Positions 52,012-60,120 of a stretch of 64,000 nt of DNA are shown in pieces (within the stretch, counting starts at the first letter, position 1; each line of letters opens with the position of its first letter). This DNA comes from a virus. The notes beneath the pieces were generated by a model. That model had not been told where the DNA came from. It worked only from the letters and a program-made list of their open reading frames with translations, and made no database searches. Made by a program: the position numbers and the translations under genes. The stretch spans positions 1-64,000 of IMG/VR virus record IMGVR_UViG_3300030390_001134; one strand, 5' to 3'.

Positions 52012-53207
52012 ATTTACTTGGCATACTATGGATCTTATATAGTATATTTATATTCAACAATAGCGCCTATGGCCAATGTGATGTGGCTATAAGTAACTGG
52101 GATGCGCTGACGGGTGATATTCTTGTTGAAGCGATTAACAGTGAGAATTGTGGCTGCAATGAATTTACAACTGAAGGCAACACATGTGAAAGTAGCGCTA
52201 GTTCTCATGTAAATAATAACGAAACGGTATCTCATATAGTTTTAGGGCTGCACGTGGAGGGGTTGGATTATAACTGGATGGATTGTTTAACAGGTGTTAA
52301 TCATCCAGGTTGGACGTTTAAAGTTTTTACTCTTTATGGTAATCAAACTCTTAGCAATGGTGATACTTGGGGTGCTAATGTTTATGATACAGGGGCAAGT
52401 ACAAATGATTGTTGGGCAGAACTATTATCTAACGATACGCTATGTACTGAGTTAGTTGTGTGGCAGATTAATTTATCTCGCACAGCTTTTATAGCTGACG
52501 GAGGTTGGGCGCTGAATCCAGGGTTTAACCAAACGCAGAACTACCCTGACGTTGATCTTTCTAATAACACAGCCGTTAACTGTGCTCTACCTACGTGCGA
52601 CCCTGTTTACATATACGAAACCGACACGATAGTGTTATATGATACTATCATAGAATATGTCACAGACACTGTTATTGAATACGTGGACGTTGAGTGGATA
52701 ACAACCGATACGCTGTATATAACTGAAGTTGACACGTTAATTGAATATGTCCAATTACCTACAGATACTGTACATGAGTATATAACTGACACTATTACGT
52801 TAGTAGAAACTGAGTATGTTGATGTTATAGTAGATAACTACGTTTATATTACTGACACTATAATAGAGTTTGTAGCTAGCACTGTTTATATCGACTGTGA
52901 AACAGGAGAGGAGTGTGGCACCTCAAGCCCTTGTGACGAGACTTCTATATACGCGCCTAATGTTGTCACGCCTAACGATGACGGGTGGAACGACACGTGG
53001 CAGGTAATTGCTGACGGAGCTTGTTGGGCTCAGTGGGAGGTAAGAGTGTACAATAGATGGGGTGGGCTAGTTTGGATCAGCGCGTCTAACATAGACGCGT
53101 GGGAAGCTAATGTAGCTACAGGTGTTTATGTATATACAATAACAGCGCACAGCGCGGTAAATACAAGTGTATTTGAATTTAACGGTACACTAACAGTACT
53201 ATATTAA
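52002..53207 (+). CDS. Secreted protein with T9SS type B (gliding-type) sorting domain
   Basis: The 401-aa product has a signal peptide (about 25 aa, ending AYGQ), a Cys-containing N-terminal domain, then about 90 residues of degenerate repeats (DTI-x-EYVTDTVIEYVD in form) likely to make a beta stalk. The end is a type B T9SS sorting domain: APNVVTPNDDGWNDTW, VRVYNRWGGLVW, and GVYVYTITA before a closing GTLTVLY. This domain directs T9SS export and surface retention without cleavage of the type A kind. It sits just before the tailspike. Confidence 0.8.
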   Translation: MRLNLLGILWILYSIFIFNNSAYGQCDVAISNWDALTGDILVEAINSENCGCNEFTTEGNTCESSASSHVNNNETVSHIVLGLHVEGLDYNWMDCLTGVNHPGWTFKVFTLYGNQTLSNGDTWGANVYDTGASTNDCWAELLSNDTLCTELVVWQINLSRTAFIADGGWALNPGFNQTQNYPDVDLSNNTAVNCALPTCDPVYIYETDTIVLYDTIIEYVTDTVIEYVDVEWITTDTLYITEVDTLIEYVQLPTDTVHEYITDTITLVETEYVDVIVDNYVYITDTIIEFVASTVYIDCETGEECGTSSPCDETSIYAPNVVTPNDDGWNDTWQVIADGACWAQWEVRVYNRWGGLVWISASNIDAWEANVATGVYVYTITAHSAVNTSVFEFNGTLTVLY

Positions 53208-53219
53208 TTAAAAGTAACT

Positions 53220-55208
53220 ATGGCAATACCAACAGATAGTTTTGTAAAAGTACAGTCCGCGGACACGCCGACAAAGGAGATAACATCTATTAGGAAGCAA
53301 CCTAATGTGTCTTATCATACTATAGGCGCTATTGTTGCAGATGTTGTTGCAGCGGCTAACGTCTCAGCTACGGGTGATTTTGATACCGTAGCCTCCATGA
53401 AAGCTGGGACATTAGCAAATGGAGATGTCGCTAGAACAAAGGGCTACACTACCATAGGTGATGGTGGTTTGTGTGTGTACAACATAACAGATGCCGATCC
53501 TGGTGGAGTAGAGCACGTTATAACACTTAACAATGGTAAATACGCCACAGCTCAGTTTAACGGCGCTACAGTACCGCAACAGTGGGGCGTTGTGCATGAC
53601 GCGTCTGGTTCTGCAGCAGCGAATGTAACTGCATTGAATGCTATGTTCCAGTATCAAAGAACCCATTTGTGTGTAGTTCACTTTTTAGGAGGGGATTATT
53701 ATGTTAATGACACTATCACTCTACCAACTTACCTTAACGTAGGTAATAGAATACCAGAAGACTCTTACGTTATAAACTTCAACAGCGCGGTTCTTAGACC
53801 AACAGTCGCTGACAAGGTTGTACTTCAAAGACCAGAGGTTTCAGCTGCAGAAAGTGGTAGTCTTAAAATAACAAACTTAACAGTAAACGCTAATAGTCAG
53901 TCAGGCTGTACAGGGCTTCAGATTATATCTTCTTTCTCTTCTTTAGTATCTGGTTGTCATTTTATAGGTTTAGCTACAGGTTTAGATTTACAGTTCGGGT
54001 TAGCTACGCACGTAGAAGGCACGAGATTTACTAGTTGTTTACTAGGTACTAATTGTAGGAATACAGTAGGGGCCGGCTCCAATAACAAACAAAGCAATAG
54101 AACAAAGTTCGATAACTGCAGGTGGTACGCACCAAATAATTCGAGTGCAGACTATCAATTAAGAGTTGAACATAGTTCTGGTATAAATGTTGTGGATTGT
54201 ATATTTGAAGGGCATCATACTTCAGAGGCAGATATATATGTGGACGCAACAGCTACCACAGTTAAAGATATTTCTATACAAAGAGTCCACGTAGAGTCTG
54301 TAGACTCAAGCCATTCAGGTGATAATGTTTTTCTCGAAGTCGACGGTAGTGGAGGAGGAGCTCCTTTTGTGAAAGTTATAGATATATACCAGCAAGATCC
54401 AGGCACCCCGGGTCGAACTATGGTTAAAGCTACGGCTTGTCAAGTAACGTTTTCTTCGTCTTGGTATCAAGATATAAAAATGGAAAACATTGGGTCAAAA
54501 TGGGATTTCCCTGATAGACTTAAAAACTACTATATGATAGCGGGTACACCACAAATCGACTGGGACACGTCAGGTTCGGGTACTATACCTACTGCTTTAC
54601 ATATTGAGCCTGATCTAGTAGATCTGCACGGTATAAGTTCTGGTAGAGGCTGGAGCCTAATGGGTGACAGCAGTAAGGGCACTTATTCTTTAAAGTCATA
54701 CATAAATAGGGCTGAATACGAAAAAGTATATGATGGGGATGCTGCTACTGTAGCTAGTAACCTATCTCACTTTAAAATAAGTTGGAATGGCTCTTACTTT
54801 ATATCAGCGAAAGGTAGCGGAACAGGCGCTGTTCGACACTTTAGTTTTTTTAATGATGTAGGTGTGCAAAACAGGTTGTATCTCACCAACGGTGATAATG
54901 TTGATGATGGAGCAGGGGGAACGACGATAACTAGATTTGATCATACATACCAAACAAATATACACCACCATCCTCAGTATACGGATAACTATATGTCTTT
55001 GAATTTACCTGGAGGCAATAACTATACAGGTACTAAAGCAATAACATTTCCAAATGCGACTGGAGACTTAACGGCTTATACAGGGACAGCAGCTCCTGCA
55101 CATAATGGCACTGGGGCAAAAGGTGAAATTAGGTATAACGGTGGTAAAGTATATATATGCGTAGACACCGACACGTGGGTTAGAATAGCCGCTGATACTA
55201 GTTGGTAG
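53220..55208 (+). CDS. Tailspike-like beta-helix protein
   Basis: The 662-aa product has an N-terminal attachment region (SFVKVQSADTPTKEITSI), a short domain with FDTVASMKAGTLANGDVART, and then a right-handed beta-helix from about residue 130 to 390 (LKITNLTVNANSQSGCTGLQ and following coils, with Asn and Cys ladders). The C-terminal part is beta-rich. Such spikes cleave or bind host surface glycans. It is the last gene of the late arm, 20 bp before the terminator. Confidence 0.7.
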   Translation: MAIPTDSFVKVQSADTPTKEITSIRKQPNVSYHTIGAIVADVVAAANVSATGDFDTVASMKAGTLANGDVARTKGYTTIGDGGLCVYNITDADPGGVEHVITLNNGKYATAQFNGATVPQQWGVVHDASGSAAANVTALNAMFQYQRTHLCVVHFLGGDYYVNDTITLPTYLNVGNRIPEDSYVINFNSAVLRPTVADKVVLQRPEVSAAESGSLKITNLTVNANSQSGCTGLQIISSFSSLVSGCHFIGLATGLDLQFGLATHVEGTRFTSCLLGTNCRNTVGAGSNNKQSNRTKFDNCRWYAPNNSSADYQLRVEHSSGINVVDCIFEGHHTSEADIYVDATATTVKDISIQRVHVESVDSSHSGDNVFLEVDGSGGGAPFVKVIDIYQQDPGTPGRTMVKATACQVTFSSSWYQDIKMENIGSKWDFPDRLKNYYMIAGTPQIDWDTSGSGTIPTALHIEPDLVDLHGISSGRGWSLMGDSSKGTYSLKSYINRAEYEKVYDGDAATVASNLSHFKISWNGSYFISAKGSGTGAVRHFSFFNDVGVQNRLYLTNGDNVDDGAGGTTITRFDHTYQTNIHHHPQYTDNYMSLNLPGGNNYTGTKAITFPNATGDLTAYTGTAAPAHNGTGAKGEIRYNGGKVYICVDTDTWVRIAADTSW

Positions 55209-55228
55209 AAAATATAAGAGAAATAAAA

Positions 55229-55257
55229 AAGGGGATAGCCATTACGGTTATCCCCTT
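55229..55257. terminator. Bidirectional terminator between converging arms
   Basis: AAGGGGATAGCC pairs with GGTTATCCCCTT (12 bp, one G:U) around ATTAC. T-rich flanks follow on both strands (CTTTGTTTT rightward, TTTTTTATTT leftward). It lies between the tailspike and reductase genes. Confidence 0.88.
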
Positions 55258-55279
55258 CTTTGTTTTAGGTGGTTACGGT

Positions 55280-57145
55280 TTATGTGACCTCACACGATCC
55301 ACCTGAGCAAGCTAGCTCACCAGAAAGATCAGTGTTGTCGTCTAGCTCAGTAATATTAGATAAATCAATATTGTTTAGAGACTTAACCATTTCATCAAAC
55401 TTAGCTTTAGTTATATCTTCAAACGGAGCCTGAGTATACGTACCGCCGTTGTAAGGTAGAACAGACAAACCGTTATATGAATGCCTGTTTGTCCACATCC
55501 ACTCTCCAGCTTTGTCCCATTCGTTTTCTTTTAAACTAACGGTAGCAGAAACATTGTGAGTGTTAGACCCTGTTCTATGACCTGGTGCAACCCAGTCTGT
55601 AGAAACTTTCTTGACTCTTTCAAATAAATCAAATGCAGACTCGGTTCTTACAATGCAGCCTTTAGGAGCAGCTTGAGGTACGCTTATCACAGCTGTATCA
55701 TGAGCTCTAAAAAATTCATCTTCAACAAGCTCAGGATGGTTCTTAGATAGGTAACTGTATATAGCCTCGTTCTTTCCTACGCGCAATCTACGGACATAGT
55801 ATTTATTATGCCAAGCATGAATACCCGAAGATGTTCCTAGCACCAGAGATGTCGTCCCTGCAGGCTTAACACACGTTGTACGCGCGGCTTTGTTTATACC
55901 TATAAGCTTCGCAACCCTAACGTTTTCACGTTTAACAACGTTAGCAGCTTGAACCATATCTAGGTTCATAACTTTGTTAGAGCCTATACCTGTCATCGAC
56001 ACACCGATCAAAGCATCCTTCTCAGTTGTGTCTTTCCATATCTCGCGTAAGTAGTGAAAGTCCGTGTAGCCAGCCTGTAAAGTACCTATAAAAGCAGCTG
56101 TTTCAACTCTGATGTTTAAATCTTGCTGATCAACTATATCAGAAACATTAACCTCACACAGGTTACAGAACTGATAAGCTCGTAAAGCTATTTCACAACA
56201 AGGGTTAGTGCCCCAGTCTTTATCGTTATTAAGGTATATACCTGGTTCACCAGCGCCTGATGCTTCAACACGTTTCCACAGGTCCATGAAAAACTCTTTA
56301 GTGACCTTGTGTCTCATAAGTACAGCTGAGTTGTTAGCTCTACCGCGTTGAGGGTTTAGTTCCCACCAGTTACCAGATTTACATGAGATCATCTCTTCAT
56401 CCGTAGCGCTAAATAGCGATATAAGCGCCGCGCGTCTAATCCCGCCAGCCAAAACAGCGTCAGCGATATGACATACGATATCGTGCACCTCAATACTCTT
56501 AAGTTGCGATCCGTCTTCTTTAGCATCTAATATACCTTTTACTTTTACTAAACATTCTTTTAAAGGTTGTGGCCCAGGTGCTTTACCGCCTGATGTAACT
56601 AGTCTGGCTCCCTTAGGTCTTATGTCTGAGTAGTCAAACTTCAAACTCGAGCAACGTCTACCCCCAAGGTATGACTCAACTAAAACCTTAACTGCGTCAG
56701 CCCAACCTTCTATACTATCACCTATAACAAATCGCCTGTGTCTCTTGTCAAAGGGTCTAATGACATGAGGTAATCTTCCAACGTGGTGTTGCTGGACAGA
56801 ATAACCCACCCCACAGCCTGAAAGCAGTAAGAACATAGTCTCACTAAAGCTGTCAATGTGATCAATGGGTAGATAACTGCAATTATACAAGCGGTTTGGA
56901 GAGATTTCAATAGGTTTACCGCTGAACTGGAGTGAACGCATTGATGGTAAAACCTTTTTATCATATACAAATTCATAGGCTTCATTTATTTCGCCCTCTA
57001 AGTCGGGATATTTCTTAATGTGCATCTCTTTATTCCTAGTGACAAGCTCGTGCCACGTCTCTCTTCTGTTAAGCTCAGGTATATACTTAGCATATTTCAT
57101 ATGCACTGTAATATCTGACAATATATCTCTACTTATTTGACTCAT
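55280..57145 (-). CDS. Class II (B12-dependent) ribonucleoside-triphosphate reductase
   Basis: The 621-aa product reduces ribonucleotides to deoxynucleotides for phage DNA synthesis. It has the monomeric class II pattern: NCSYLPID near residue 87, LLSGCGVGYSVQ near 108, NPCCEIALRAYQ carrying the active-site Cys, VKPAGTTSLVLGTSSG, and a C-terminal redox pair CSGGSC. It needs adenosylcobalamin, so host cobalamin supply matters. It is shorter than the Lactobacillus enzyme (about 740 aa). A 47-aa gene overlaps its start (ATGA). Confidence 0.9.
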   Translation of the reverse strand: MSQISRDILSDITVHMKYAKYIPELNRRETWHELVTRNKEMHIKKYPDLEGEINEAYEFVYDKKVLPSMRSLQFSGKPIEISPNRLYNCSYLPIDHIDSFSETMFLLLSGCGVGYSVQQHHVGRLPHVIRPFDKRHRRFVIGDSIEGWADAVKVLVESYLGGRRCSSLKFDYSDIRPKGARLVTSGGKAPGPQPLKECLVKVKGILDAKEDGSQLKSIEVHDIVCHIADAVLAGGIRRAALISLFSATDEEMISCKSGNWWELNPQRGRANNSAVLMRHKVTKEFFMDLWKRVEASGAGEPGIYLNNDKDWGTNPCCEIALRAYQFCNLCEVNVSDIVDQQDLNIRVETAAFIGTLQAGYTDFHYLREIWKDTTEKDALIGVSMTGIGSNKVMNLDMVQAANVVKRENVRVAKLIGINKAARTTCVKPAGTTSLVLGTSSGIHAWHNKYYVRRLRVGKNEAIYSYLSKNHPELVEDEFFRAHDTAVISVPQAAPKGCIVRTESAFDLFERVKKVSTDWVAPGHRTGSNTHNVSATVSLKENEWDKAGEWMWTNRHSYNGLSVLPYNGGTYTQAPFEDITKAKFDEMVKSLNNIDLSNITELDDNTDLSGELACSGGSCEVT

Positions 57146-57285
57146 TGATTATCTCTTAAAATTGTTAAACACATATCTACAAACGGTAAGTATAACACGT
57201 GGTTAACTCTATCGTCTTGTTCGTAAGATCTAAATCCTACTATTATGCCAGGGTACCACCCGAAGCTAATTTCCCATCCTTTCAT
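57142..57285 (-). CDS. 47-aa microprotein before the reductase
   Basis: Starts MKGWEISFGWYPGIIVGFRS and overlaps the reductase start (ATGA) and the end of the endonuclease gene by 20 bp. It is hydrophobic and probably beta-rich. It could be a small regulator of the reductase, by position only. Confidence 0.5.
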   Translation of the reverse strand: MKGWEISFGWYPGIIVGFRSYEQDDRVNHVLYLPFVDMCLTILRDNQ

Positions 57286-57751
57286 TTTTTCTTTTATTTA
57301 ATATTAATTCAACTACCTTGTCACACTCCTTATGATTTTGGGGTTTATATAAAGTTACATGAGGTCTCTCAGAGTTAATGAGTTTTTTAAACATTTTCCA
57401 TCTCATAGGAAAACTCTCGTTAGCTCTACCTTTTGTTTCTATTATAAAACCTTCCCCAAAGAAATCAGGGGTGTATTTTATAGGTAGTATTTTCTTTTGT
57501 CCTCGGTTTACCATGTCACCCTTGCCGTTGCCTTGTCTTTCGTAACACAACAGGTCACACATAAAACCTTCTTGCAGTATAAAACTTTCGCTTTCATATG
57601 TTGCTTTGATCTTGGACTTTTTCATAGCTTGCCACATATATCGCTCAAGGCCAGAGGCGAAGGTGATGCCATCGTACACCACCTTCTTTGACCTTACAGG
57701 CCCTCGTTTCCTACTTTTAGTTTTCTGAGTTGTTTTACGTCCCATGCTCAT
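57266..57751 (-). CDS. Phage endonuclease / Holliday junction resolvase
   Basis: The 161-aa product has a basic N-terminus and a PD-(D/E)xK core: GLERYMWQAMK (helix with the first Glu), IKYTPDFFGEGFIIETKGRA (Asp, Glu and Lys of the site), and ESFPMRWKMFKKLI. The pattern matches T7 endonuclease I-type phage resolvases, which cut branched replication intermediates. The start MSMGRK is preferred; an ATG two codons on is possible. Overlaps the next upstream gene. Confidence 0.75.
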   Translation of the reverse strand: MSMGRKTTQKTKSRKRGPVRSKKVVYDGITFASGLERYMWQAMKKSKIKATYESESFILQEGFMCDLLCYERQGNGKGDMVNRGQKKILPIKYTPDFFGEGFIIETKGRANESFPMRWKMFKKLINSERPHVTLYKPQNHKECDKVVELILNKRKNERMGN

Positions 57752-58013
57752 CTAGTTCTTCGCGTGCGGCTTGAATATACAGTATTGCATCCATAAGCTC
57801 TTCTTGTATATCGTTAAGATAACCAGCTAAGTCCTTGTGCTTACCAGTACGTTCGCTGTGTAGCGTTCTGCCATATTTTTCAAAACCTAAATCAGATCTT
57901 TCTACAAACTTATCTACTACACGTTCTACAACGGGGTCGCGGAACTTGATGACTTTGCCGCCTGGGTGACATCGATCAGCTCTCTTTGCGTTCATTATTT
58001 CTCTATCGCTCAT
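57735..58013 (-). CDS. MazG-like helical protein
   Basis: The 92-aa product contains a helical pair: VERSDLGFEKYGRTLHSERT and YLNDIQEELMDAILYIQAAR. The QEELMDA stretch looks like the EExxD metal site of all-alpha NTP pyrophosphohydrolases. It may remove unwanted nucleotides such as dUTP or dCTP. It overlaps genes on both sides. The short length leaves the call open. Confidence 0.5.
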   Translation of the reverse strand: MSDREIMNAKRADRCHPGGKVIKFRDPVVERVVDKFVERSDLGFEKYGRTLHSERTGKHKDLAGYLNDIQEELMDAILYIQAAREELDEHGT

Positions 58014-58852
58014 AGTGTATCTTTTACAAATGTTCCGTTAACCATTTTACCTGTGCGTTTGCTTATAACCCTATAAGCTTCATCAATGCAAAGTTCTATT
58101 GACACATTGCCAAGCTCAGCTAGATTCGTGAGCACTACAACCATATCACCTATAGCATCTACAAACTCTACCTCGTCGTCTTTAAGAATAGCTCTACCAA
58201 GCTCTCCAGCTTCCTCCATAAGCTTCAAGTACTGAGTCTTCGTGTCGCCGCCCTTGTATAAGCCTCGCTCGTTAGCCCAAGCTCTAATTAGATCAAAACG
58301 ATCTGGCTTTCTACGGCCGCTCATTCCTAAAGCACCAGAGTTTGTTAAAACTGGTTTAGCCTGACATCTATAAGAAGCCTCGCGCTCTAGATTCTCAAAA
58401 TACACAGCTAAAGCTTTGTTGTACACGTAGCATCTCTTAGCATTAAACTGCGAGGGGCTTACGTTGCTCATTATCCAATCTACCGAGTCTGGTGTTAAGC
58501 AAAAAGTGCCATTGTCAGTTAGCCAAATCATACCTAGCTCATCCATTAACCTACCCTTCAGTTTGTTAACTGGGCAAGGGAACGTTGTTGTTTGCTCCGT
58601 TACATTTATATCCATATTATTAAATTTAGTTATATTATTATTTTTTATATCTTCATATCTTTGGTAGTCTACCTTATAGCCATAGTGCTTTTGAAGCTCA
58701 AGCTCTCTAGTAGATATATAGCTAATGTCCTCAGACATCTCTAGTATTTCAAATTCATCCTCAGAGTACCCTTGTTGCCTTACAACTCTCTCTTGGACAT
58801 CGTTAGCTACGCCGATTTTTTTGCCTGGTATGTGGTATATGCAGTAGGTCAT
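58010..58852 (-). CDS. GIY-YIG-like domain fused to MazG pyrophosphohydrolase
   Basis: The 280-aa product has an N-terminal 75-aa domain like a degenerate GIY-YIG nuclease: YCIYHIPGKKIGVANDVQER, with an Arg, and a later Glu in STRELELQKHYGY. The C-terminal 80 aa carry the MazG-type metal site: YLKLMEEAGELGRAI and EFVDAIGDMVVVLTNLAE. The fusion may give nucleotide-pool cleansing with DNA targeting. The middle has Cys-rich, uncharacterised sequence. Overlaps genes on both sides. Confidence 0.7.
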   Translation of the reverse strand: MTYCIYHIPGKKIGVANDVQERVVRQQGYSEDEFEILEMSEDISYISTRELELQKHYGYKVDYQRYEDIKNNNITKFNNMDINVTEQTTTFPCPVNKLKGRLMDELGMIWLTDNGTFCLTPDSVDWIMSNVSPSQFNAKRCYVYNKALAVYFENLEREASYRCQAKPVLTNSGALGMSGRRKPDRFDLIRAWANERGLYKGGDTKTQYLKLMEEAGELGRAILKDDEVEFVDAIGDMVVVLTNLAELGNVSIELCIDEAYRVISKRTGKMVNGTFVKDTL

Positions 58853-59202
58853 TGCTTTTTTCTTTTTCGGGCATTACTTATTTCTATATTCATACCATAC
58901 CCTAGCGGAGAAAAGTATACGTTATCTTTGCTTTCAAACGTGTCGTGGTTGTGGTCGCCGTCGTCATAAAACGTAGTTACATCTCTAAACCTTCTCTTCT
59001 TGTCCCAAAAGTGCAGGCACATTACTTCGCCAGAGTCAACTCTAAGAGTTGTAACATCAGCCAGTGGCTCTCTATCTATAACCTCGCTGGTATCAAAGTC
59101 AAAGTTAATAATTTCATCAAGGGTTATCATGACACACAGCGTGTCTTGCGCGCTTATCGTAGCGCAAACGAGCATAAATGCTATTGTTGTTATATGTTTC
59201 AT
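58849..59202 (-). CDS. Small exported protein in the replication arm
   Basis: The 117-aa product has a signal peptide (MKHITTIAFMLVCATISAQ). The mature part has MITLDEIINFDFDTSEVIDR and SKDNVYFSPLGYGMNIEIS. I recall close relatives in marine Bacteroidota phages, all of unknown function. An exported protein between MazG and the thymidylate-synthase-family gene is unexpected. It overlaps both by ATGA. Confidence 0.6.
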   Translation of the reverse strand: MKHITTIAFMLVCATISAQDTLCVMITLDEIINFDFDTSEVIDREPLADVTTLRVDSGEVMCLHFWDKKRRFRDVTTFYDDGDHNHDTFESKDNVYFSPLGYGMNIEISNARKRKKQ

Positions 59203-59846
59203 AGTTTGTTATTATATAAGTGTAAATTATGGGCAAAGTGATAGTATTCACCTACCTCCTTATCGATCCTCATAGCCACATATCTTTGTAGTTCTGAGAA
59301 ACAGTATTGATCGTTACAGAAACCATACCAGAGATCGTTCGATCTCATAACCACAGACATATTAAGCTTGTTGTTTAGTATTGTAAACTGAACGGCGTAA
59401 GTGCACGGTGTATCATTTTGATAGTACCCGTCGTTTATTTCTTTAGCATCATATATGCTAATAGCCGCTTGTCGCGTTTCAGGGTTTGATTTAAGCATAG
59501 CTATAATATTGTCTAGCTGATGATTTCTTTGCCACTGCCAACCATAGTTAGAGTTAACGTTACCGTCTTCATCTGCCATACGTTTCCATATAGGAGGTAT
59601 TTTACCGTATATTTCTCCTAGCTTACTTATGTTACGGTCGCCTGATAAATACCATTGCCATTCGGCTTCGGCATACTTTAGGTTCCATTTCCTTTCTTCG
59701 TTTTGAATACGGTTCGCAAGCGGGTCAATAATGGTGAAACCGACATTAAATAAAGCCCGTGTTCCAGCAAAATCAATACCGACACTACGAATCTCGTTAA
59801 GAAAATAATTATATGCTTCATCTGCTGTTAAAAATTTAGTTCTCAT
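59199..59846 (-). CDS. ThyA-family enzyme with dCMP hydroxymethylase signature
   Basis: The 215-aa product has the ThyA-fold landmarks: AEAEWQWYLSG (E60), VNSNYGWQW, NDTPCTYAVQFTI with catalytic C148, and VMRSNDLWYGFCNDQY. In thymidylate synthase the last motif ends in Asn (dUMP-binding N177); here it is Asp (D179). T4 dCMP hydroxymethylase, as I recall it, has the same C148, D179 and RSND...GF.ND. This enzyme makes 5-hydroxymethyl-dCMP from dCMP and methylene-tetrahydrofolate. A true thymidylate synthase is the alternative. Confidence 0.7.
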   Translation of the reverse strand: MRTKFLTADEAYNYFLNEIRSVGIDFAGTRALFNVGFTIIDPLANRIQNEERKWNLKYAEAEWQWYLSGDRNISKLGEIYGKIPPIWKRMADEDGNVNSNYGWQWQRNHQLDNIIAMLKSNPETRQAAISIYDAKEINDGYYQNDTPCTYAVQFTILNNKLNMSVVMRSNDLWYGFCNDQYCFSELQRYVAMRIDKEVGEYYHFAHNLHLYNNKL

Positions 59847-60120
59847 TGTATTTATCGTAATAGTATTTATAATAGTCGTACATCTTTCTTAAAGCTTCTT
59901 CGTCGGTGTAATCAGCTGGGTCAGTTGAAACTTTACCTTTAATCTTGATCTCCAGCATCCAACTGTTACTGCTTCTACCCCAATCAGGGCAAACTGCTAT
60001 AGATATACCATTGTCCATACACCAACCAACGTGCTTGATGTTTTCTGGCATATAAGATAGCTTGCCTGGTGACCTGCCATACTTAGGTCGCTTTTTTAGA
60101 GGGAAGAATACTAATCCCAT
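59836..60120 (-). CDS. Uncharacterised 94-aa replication-arm protein
   Basis: Starts MGLVFFPLKKRPKYGRSPGK; CMDNGISIAVCPDWGRSSNS suggests a small alpha/beta fold, and the C-terminus is Tyr-rich and helical (YDYYKYYYDKYNEN). It overlaps the primase gene by 10 bp and the ThyA-family gene by 11 bp. Function unknown; perhaps an accessory of the primase. Confidence 0.55.
   Translation of the reverse strand: MGLVFFPLKKRPKYGRSPGKLSYMPENIKHVGWCMDNGISIAVCPDWGRSSNSWMLEIKIKGKVSTDPADYTDEEALRKMYDYYKYYYDKYNEN

Noticed and set aside
52607-52890. Repeats of about 12-30 bp that could suggest a CRISPR array or tandem DNA repeat
   Set aside because: The repetition is at protein level (DT..EYV units) and the DNA copies are irregular. 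There are no constant repeats with unique spacers.
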